From: an uncultured Akkermansia sp.
GTDB lineage: Bacteria; Verrucomicrobiota; Verrucomicrobiia; Verrucomicrobiales; Akkermansiaceae
Direction of reading: 5' to 3'
Assembly: GCA_947624205.1 (NCBI GenBank)
Contig: CANQJI010000005.1
Location: forward strand, 1 to 56,604
DNA: 56,604 bases
Position 1 is the stretch's first letter. Each line of letters starts with the position of its first letter. A program made the translations under genes and the position numbers. Below the pieces are notes generated by a model. That model ran no database searches, was not told the origin of the DNA, and saw only the letters and a list, made by a program, of their open reading frames with translations. Shown piece by piece: positions 44,501 through 53,500 of this stretch.

Positions 44501-47500
44501 CAGCGAATAGATGAGGTAGAACTTGTCTGGACGAGCACGGATGGAACATGGCAGAGGGGTGGAGAAACCAATTGGAAGAACGGAGAAAAGACGGACGACC
44601 GCTTTATTGACGGCGACAAGGTCAGATTTACTACGGAAGAGAGTGCCGCCTCCAAAAATGTTACTGTTGTCGGTTCTGTGGCGCCCGGGAAAATCACCAT
44701 TGATGGAGGGGAGTGTGGAGGGGAGTGGACGTTTGCAGGTGAGGGGGGATCTGTTTCTGTTGGTGGTGAGGGCATTGAGTTAACCGGTACGACACCCGCA
44801 GCCACCTTCAACTTGCCGGTGAGCCTAACGGGGGAGAACACCGGTATCACGGGGGCGGGAACAATAAAATTCGCTGGCGCACTCACGGGCACCAAGCTGG
44901 TGCTTCAGGGGAGCGGGGAGAGTGGAGAGCTTGTGGTGGAGCTCAGTAACTTACGGGGTGTGGTCATCGGCACACAAGGACTCGGGCAGGCAGATGCGCA
45001 GGGAGCTGTTGAATTGGGGGCAAATACAACATTAAAGATAACCGGTCTCGGATCAGGAAGCGGCCTGGCTTGGAGTGGCGGCTATATCTATGGTCAGGGA
45101 GTCTTGGATCTAGCAGTAGGAGGGACATTTACACAAGGGAACGATGACAATGGACTCCTGTGGCATCTCGTTCGCAATTATATAGAGCCCAGTGCGGAGG
45201 CTGCAGCGTCGAGTCTCCTTGATACGCTGAGAATTAGTAACAACACCAATTTGGTTGACGATGCGTCGGGTTGGAGTGGGCATGACACTAACGGCGGCAC
45301 CGGCAACAGAGGCGGCAGCGTGTGGGGGCATATCAAGAATATTGTGGTGGAAGAGGGGTCGAGTTTTCTGATCAAGGGAGCCGCTTGGATCAACACGAAT
45401 GTGTGGTCCCAGTGGACTGAACATACCTATACCATTGCCGGTGACGGAAGCGCGACCAGCTCGAATTTAGAGGAAAAGGCTGCTCTTTCGTTCCGGTTTG
45501 GAAGTGGTTCGTGGATGCTGCCCGGTGCATTAAAACTCGGACAAAAGTTGGATGGAAGTACAGGGGCGACTGTCTATACCAATTGCCCTGTTACTGTGAG
45601 CGGTGACTTTGATGCCGTTGAAGGCACATTGATTAAAACGGGTACGGGTAGCCTTACTTTACAGCATGTGGTGACAGGAGAGAATCACGCGGGCATCCTT
45701 GATATTCAGGGGGGGACGTTGCAAATCAACGGATTGGCAGCGCAAAGCCCGGAAGCGGGCACTCCTTCCCCCATGGCGACAGAAGTCAAACTTTCCGCCG
45801 AAAATACGCATTTCAAACTCGGAGGAGAGGCGAACTACACCGTTGGGACGATCAGCTTCAATAGTAGCGCAGGGCATGATGGGAGCGGGGACAACATCAT
45901 GCCGACCATGTACGTCGACCTTGTTTCGGTAAATGGGGCAGTGCCCACACTCAGCGTTGGCACGCTCAATCTCGAGAAAAACGGGCGCATCACCGGAGTG
46001 GGCGGCACCTTGAAGGTCACGGACGCCGTCACGGGTGACCTCAACCTGCGCGTACAGGGCGCTACGCTCGACGTCAGCGAAGCCGAGACGAAGAACATGA
46101 CGGGAGGACTGTACCTGTACAATAGTGCAACCCTCAAGATAGGAGATGACTGGAGTCTCGCGTTCCTGGGAGCATCGGGAGCAAGTGATGGTGTCAGTTC
46201 CGGCGGCAGCATTACCACGGAGGCGGAAGCCGCCACGCTCACTCTCACGGGGAACAAGGGAGCGGATGGGGCAGTTACGCCACACACCGTCAGGGGACTG
46301 TCGTTGGATGATAAAGTCACCCTGAAGTTGGGAGAAGGTGTCACGCAGAAATTCATCGAGCTTAACAAGAACTCTGCCGCTACCCAGAGCAAACTAGAAC
46401 TTGCCGCCGGCGCAACGGCCGTCTTTAGAAGAGATACCGAGGATGAGAACAGTAGAGTCAATCATATTGGATCGGTCATCAATGCCGGATCTGTTCAGTT
46501 GAAAGATGGAGGAACGGATGACACTAATGCGAACCTCACTGTTCACGGCGAACTGAAGGACACCAAAGAGGGGAATCTCAGTGTCAAAGGCGCAAGTACC
46601 CTCACCGTCGAGGGCAATCTCGTCCACAACTCCGCCGGGGACATCGTTATCGATAATAGTCTCGCTAAACTTTATGTTCATGGCGGCATTAGCGGCACGG
46701 CGGATGGAGACGGCGTTACAACGGGCAAGATTCAGTTGGTGAGAGGCGGACTTACGATTTACGGGGGGAATACGAATGATGATTTTGCCGGCATGCTTGA
46801 GATGAGCAACGGTGTTGTGCTTACCCTCGGTCACGGATCCGACGCGGCAGGATACCTCACCGTGGCAGGGTTGCAAAATGAGACGCATCAGACGGGGCGG
46901 CAAACCATCACCGGCAATGGCACGTTGGAGCTCAACGTGGCGGAGAATGGTGACGAAGGGGTCAACGGGGCAGGGATGAATATCCTGCTTGAAGGTTCCA
47001 CCACCCTGAAGAAGAGTGGGGCAGGCATCCAGAAACTCTCGCGCCTGAGCACATCGGGGGAGGGTGCCGAGGTGGACATCACAGAAGGTACCTTGCAGAT
47101 CGTGGCACCCAGTCAGGGTGGGGCGACGCTGTCTGTCGGCAATCTGGTTGTGGAAGGAGAGAACGCCAAGCTCGACATCGCCGTTAGCGGATTAACAGCA
47201 TCAGGCACGAACATTACGCTGAGCAACGGAGGAACGCTGAGCGACAGCGCGGGGGATGGCGATTACGTATTCGGAGGACTTGTTTTGGGGGAGGGCAACG
47301 GGAGCATTGAATATTCGACAGCGGGGACGAATCAACGCTACATCTTTACCCAGTTGAGCGGTGGGGGGAACATGAATCTCGGGGAGGCGCTTACCGGCGG
47401 AGCGACGGGGCGCACACTGAATCTCGGCGATATCGCAGGCTACACGGGGAGCATCACCGGGGCTGTGAGTGGGCAGAACCACCTGTACATCAGCGGAAAC

Positions 47501-50500
47501 ATCACAACCGGTTCCGGTACGAGTGGAAGCATCGATCTCACGGGGGGAAGTGTTGAGCTTGCCGGTTTTGCCGGCATACTGACGAAGACGGACGGGGAAG
47601 GGGACTTCACCATCTCGAACCTCAAACTCACGGGGGGCCAGAGCATTCAGATGATCAGCGGAGGGAGCGGAAAATTGATCATCGGGAAACTCAGCTTTGA
47701 CCATCCCATTACGCTCGTGTACACGACGGATGCAGTTAATAATGGGGCCGCGAATTTTGTGGGTCTGAAGATTGAAGATATTGTAGAGAGCCTCAAAGAA
47801 ATTAATGGAGGCAGTGGGAACTACAATTACAAGATTATTTTGGATACTACCGCCATTACGGACCGTGATAGTACGACGAAGATTTACCTGGGCATTACCG
47901 GGGACTCCCACGAGGGCGATTACGCCGAGAGTGTGTTGTGGAAATACTTTGAGGAAAAAGACGCTTTGGAAGATGATTTCACGCTCTCATGGGTGGGGAA
48001 TCAGCTCGTGATGACTCAGCTCGGGACACTCGATACGCAGAGGTACTGGGATGCCAATTGGGATGATGGATCCAAAGAGAACGGACCGCACAACAAACGC
48101 ATGACCGATCACGGGAATTTCTGGTACAATGCGGCTGAAGGAAGCGGAGAATGGACGAGGAACTACGAAGGGAAGGATGCAACGGCGAAGACCTTCATGG
48201 AGATGACCTTTGCACTGGGATCGGAGGGGGGAGCCGTATCGAACAACAATGGACAGTACTCCATGCGCTTCGGGAAAGGCAGTGGGAGACCGAACACCTT
48301 GCTCACCCTCATCGGCGGAGAACTCAGCAATGACCCGGATGCGGCGGGGAAAGAGACTACCGCAGGGCGAGGGGTGTACTTATCCCTCACGGCGAGCACG
48401 GATGACCACTTCCACTCCATGGTGGGAGGCAGCTCCTTTGTGCAGAACAGCACAGCAGGGAGCTTCAGCGGCAACACGCACATTCAGGTGCAGGGCGGCA
48501 TCGTGGATTTCCTTATCGGCGGCAACCACATGACGTGGGGAGGGGGAACCTTTGACGGGGACACATACATCTCCGTGTACGAGGGGCGTCCGCAGCTGGA
48601 CGAGGAGACCGGCGATGTGGTGCTGGATGAAAACGGGGACGTCGTGCTGGCGGAGGGCAACTACAGGAGCGTGGTGCGCGGCGGCATTGTGGGCGGCAGC
48701 ACCATCACCGGCACGGGAGGGGATTCCGAATTCAGCGGGCATAGCCATATCTACGTGTACACCGTTTTGCAGACGGATAATGGGATGTCCACCATTGGGG
48801 ATGGGACGCGCTTCTCGCACATCGTGGGCGGGAACGTATGGCTCTTCGCTGATGGGAGCGGGGAAGAGAAGATGGATTTCGTCGGCAGCAGCACCATCCA
48901 GCTGGATTTCAGCGGGTACCAGGCGCACTTCTTCGGGGAAGATCCGGCGAATGCCTATCTCTTCGGCAAGGCTATCGTGGGCGGCAACTACACCGCGGGC
49001 GAGTTGGGCGCGGGAAGCAGGGAAAGCTCATTTGAGTTCAGGCGAGATCAAGCCGGGAAGCATACTGAGTACGGTTCGGAAATTATCATTGACGGACACA
49101 GCGATGTCACGGGGCAGGACATCACCTTCCGCGGAGGCATCAACGGGGCGAGCCGACGGGACACCAGCGGCACCGAAATCACCACGTACACCGGGAAGAC
49201 CCACGTGACTCTGGATGGCGGAATCTTTACCAATTACGTGGCAGGCGGCTTCTGGTTCGGCGGCATGAATTACTCCAACGAGGAAACGCACGAAGTCAAC
49301 AACGCGCAAATCAAGCAGGACAGCCACCTGAACGGCGACACGCTGGTCGAGATCGAGGATGGGTCGTTCTGGCGCGTGGCGGGCGGGAGTGTTACCCTTT
49401 CTGCGTTGGAGGGATCAACGGGAGAGCACACGGGGAGCACCTCGCTCACCATCAAGGGTGGACGATTCAACGTCGTCGGAGGCACGGCAGGATCTGCTCC
49501 TCTGCCCGGGTTTGTGGCAGGCGCGAGCTTCTACAACAACAGCCTGGGCACGTACACCCAGAGCGGGGCGAGCGAGCTGACCATCGAGGGCGGCGTCTTC
49601 GGAGCAGTGGATGAGGAGGGCAAGACAAGCGTGGCCGTGAGTGTTGTGGGTGGTGATTATGTCACCTACGGGGCTGATGCGCCGAAGAAGACGGGAGACG
49701 GAGCCCCCAGCTACACGGTAGAGAGCACACAGGTCGTCATCGGCACAGTGAACGAGGGGGGTGCGGCAAGTGGGCCGGACATCCGCGGCATCGTCGTGGG
49801 CGGCAGTTACATGGAGGATGTGAGCGCAGGCGGAACTCTCCGCATCGAGGGCGGCACGAACGTCACTATCAACGGGGGAACCATCACGGCGAAGAATGCC
49901 GGGGCGACCCTTGGCAGCGACCGTCTGGCGATTGTGGCGGGCAGCATGCTTGTGGACACCGGGGAATCCGGGGGGCACGCCGTGGAAATCGGCGGCAGCA
50001 CGAACCTCACCGTCAACGGCGGTACGATCACCGGCTACGTGGTGGGCGGCAGCTATAGCAGCAGCACGGACAACGGACAGGGAGGCAACTCCGTAAACCT
50101 CGCCGGCGAGATCGACATTGATCTGAAGGGAGGCACGATCATCGGCAACCTGATCGGCGGGCACTACTCTGACAACACGCATCTGCCCTCCGCTCTGGCG
50201 CTGGGCAAGGTGACGATCACCCTGGAAGGGACGGATCTGGAGGGCTACATCTTCGGCGGCAGCTATCGCCGCGCGCAGACGGAAGCGGCGGGATCGCCGA
50301 CGCAGGGAGTGATTGAGATCGACCTGCTGAGTGGCAGCGTGGCGGGCGGGGTGTATGCCGCCGGCAACCATCTGCTGGTCGGGAAGAATGCTAACCTGAG
50401 GGAGCGGACCACGAGCACGAAGATCAAGCTCACCGGCGATGTGGAGATCAAGAACAGCACATTTGCCCAGGCCGGCAGTCAGGTCGCTCTCTCCGGCGGC

Positions 50501-53500
50501 TACCAGCGCGCGCTGAAGAGCAGCGCGGGCGGCACCGACGGGTACCAGACTGACTACTCCACGGTGGGGTATGACGAAGAGAAAAAGAGCTGGAACGAGA
50601 ATGCGGCGGTGCTGGAGTTCAGCAGCGAAGGCGAGAACGATGACTTCTCCAGCTTGCGTGCGCTGGGATCGAACCTCTACTTGCAGGATCTCGACACCAT
50701 CGACGTGAACGAGGGACTGGACGTGAAGCTGGAGGGCGCGCACATGCGCGTGATGCACAAGGTAACCAAGGATGCAGCAGGAAAGCTTATTGAGGGGGAA
50801 GATGTCTTCACAAAGGGAGGAAAGGGCAACCTGACGCTCGGGACGCTGTGGAGCTGGCATGCGCAGGAGACCGGAGACGCGGTGTACGGCGGCAGGGAGG
50901 CGGCCTACACCGGGAAGATCATCCTGGGCGGAGGCACGCTCACGCTCACCGGAGACGAGAAGACGGTGTATGAGCAGAGCCTGGAGGGAGGACTGATGAT
51001 CAACATGAACGGGCGCGTCGGCGGCAATGTGGACGAGGCGTACCTGAAAGGCGTGGATGACACGGTCTTCACCGGACTGGATAAGAAAAAGAAGATCGAG
51101 CTCGAACTCGTTGCGAGAGAGTTTACGCCGCGCGCAGACGGTCAGATTTACAAAGTCGAGGACTTCAAGCTTTCCACGGGGATGTACTACCTCATTGACG
51201 GGTTGGAAATTCCGGACGCGGAGGCGAATATGGAGGAATACTTCCACGTGTCCGGGCTGAAGGGAGAAGATCAGAAGGAAGAAGATCAGAAGGAAGAAGA
51301 TCAGAAGGAAGAAGATCATCTCCTCGGTGAGGGGCTTCAATACGAGCTCGTCGTTCGCGATGGTGATAAACTCGTCTTGCGTATCTTCAAGTATGACACA
51401 AACGAGTGGCGTTGGGAGGGGGCGGCAAAAGACAATGTCTGGAAGAGTGGAGGGAACACGCTCAACTGGACAAAGGACGGCGGGGAGAATAAGAAGGCGG
51501 ACGACTATAGCGACGACCTGACCTACTACTTCGACGCCGGTGCGGCGTACAGCGGGGATGTCTATCTGGAGGACGGCATCCGGGCGAAAGAGATCCACGT
51601 TGAGAGCGGTGACTACACCTTCAAGCTGAGGAATGGTGGTACGGGACTTAGTGTTGACACGATTCAGATTGGAGCGGTAGGAACAGCCAATCTCACCCTC
51701 GCCATGGAAACGAGCAGAGTGGACAGCGTGGAACTCTTGGAAGGAGGCCGCCTCACCCTGGCGGATGAGGGTGCCATCCAGGAAGAGACAACGATTGTCT
51801 TCGACGGGGGAACTCTGGCGTACGGGGAGGACAAACACGGTGATCTTCTTGTAACAGGGGATTACTCGAGCCAGGCGAAACTCGCGCAGAATTACAGCGG
51901 GGCTTTGCGTATCCAGGTTGGTGATGAAGTCAGCGAAGAAAAGCCGGTGGAGACCGATCCGAACAAAGGCGTCACTTGGAGCAAAGATATTGATCTGGCG
52001 GTGAGCAATGGCATCATCAAGTCCGGGCGCATGAACTTCACGCTGGATTGGACACCGACAGAGGACGCCAACGCCTTTGGGGGAACACTGGACGCGCAGG
52101 GCGGAGTTCTCACCCTGAAAGTGAACGGAAGTCAGGCCGCTACCATCAATGGGAACGCAGCCCTGGCGGCGGCGAAAGGCGCGACTGTTGAACTCATTGC
52201 AGTGGAAGGCGGCAGCCTGACCGTCGGACGTGGGGCAACAGGAGAGGGCACCATCGCCATCGGGTCTGCCACGGCGGAGAATCAGGGCAGCTACATTCTG
52301 AACACACCGGTAGACGACGCTTTCGCCGGAACTGTCAAATTGGCGGGCGATGGAGCAAACAGCACCGTCGATGTTCAAGACGTGGCGGCACTCGGCAAGA
52401 AGGCAGATCCCGAGAACGGGGTTGCGGGATCCACCCTGGCTCTCGCCGGACGCGCCATTGTGGTTAGTGGAAGTGGCGCCACCATCTCGGCGGAGACCAT
52501 CACCGTGGAAAAGGACACCACCAACTTCCTGGGTGGTTACGAGAATCTGACGGATCCGAACAAGGCGATCACCCTGGAAGCCGGGGACGGCGGCATCGCT
52601 GTTGAAGGTGTGCTGGCAAACGTCGGAGGCGGGGTGAATCACACTCTGGAGGGAACGCTGAGCGGTGGCGGCATGATCGTGGCGGGCTACCAGGACCGTG
52701 GCGCCGGCGAGGAATCGACTTGGAGTCTTACAGGAACGCAAGTGGGTGACGTCACGACCGGCTTTGCCGGCACGGGGAAGATCATCGTGGCGTATGAGGA
52801 TGTTGTTGAATCGGCCCCGGAGGGCGCGAAGGCTGCCGAGGAGAAGCAGAAAGTGGTGCGTCTCACCGGAATTATTGGTGATGCGGAGAAGGGTGACAGC
52901 GTGGCTCTGGAGAACAGGATGACGGGCATAGCGCTCGCGATAGCCGACGGGAACGACGGGAAGACGTACAATACTTCCACCGGCGACCTCGTCTTCAACG
53001 GCAACGAAATTTGGCTGGGTGACGACGACGGAACAGCCGGCAGCTGGAGCGGCACGACGCTTACCGGTACGGACGGTGTCTTCCGTTTGAAGAGCGGTGC
53101 GCTGAAGGGAGAGATCGGGGAGGACAAGGGCAGTGTGAAGCTCGTCGTGGACACGGCGGCTGCCGGGGCGACCGTGGATGCCGGAGGAACGGACGGCAGC
53201 CGGTTTGATGAAATCAACATCAACGCCGGGGGACACCTGACCAACGTGAATGGAGACATTGAGGTTGGCTCGGGCGAGACGAAGATGGCGCTGACGTTTG
53301 ATGAGAACAGCATCGGCGGAGGCAAGGGAACTCCTGAGCAGTACCTCATCAGCACGAACGAGGGCGACCTGAATGTTCACAACACCGTGGAGGAGGATGA
53401 GGAGGGCAGCGAGGAGGATCCGCGTGCCAATGATGCATTCTCTCTGGACGTGACTGCAGAAGCTCTGATCGACATGGTTACGGAACATCGCGCCGAGGGA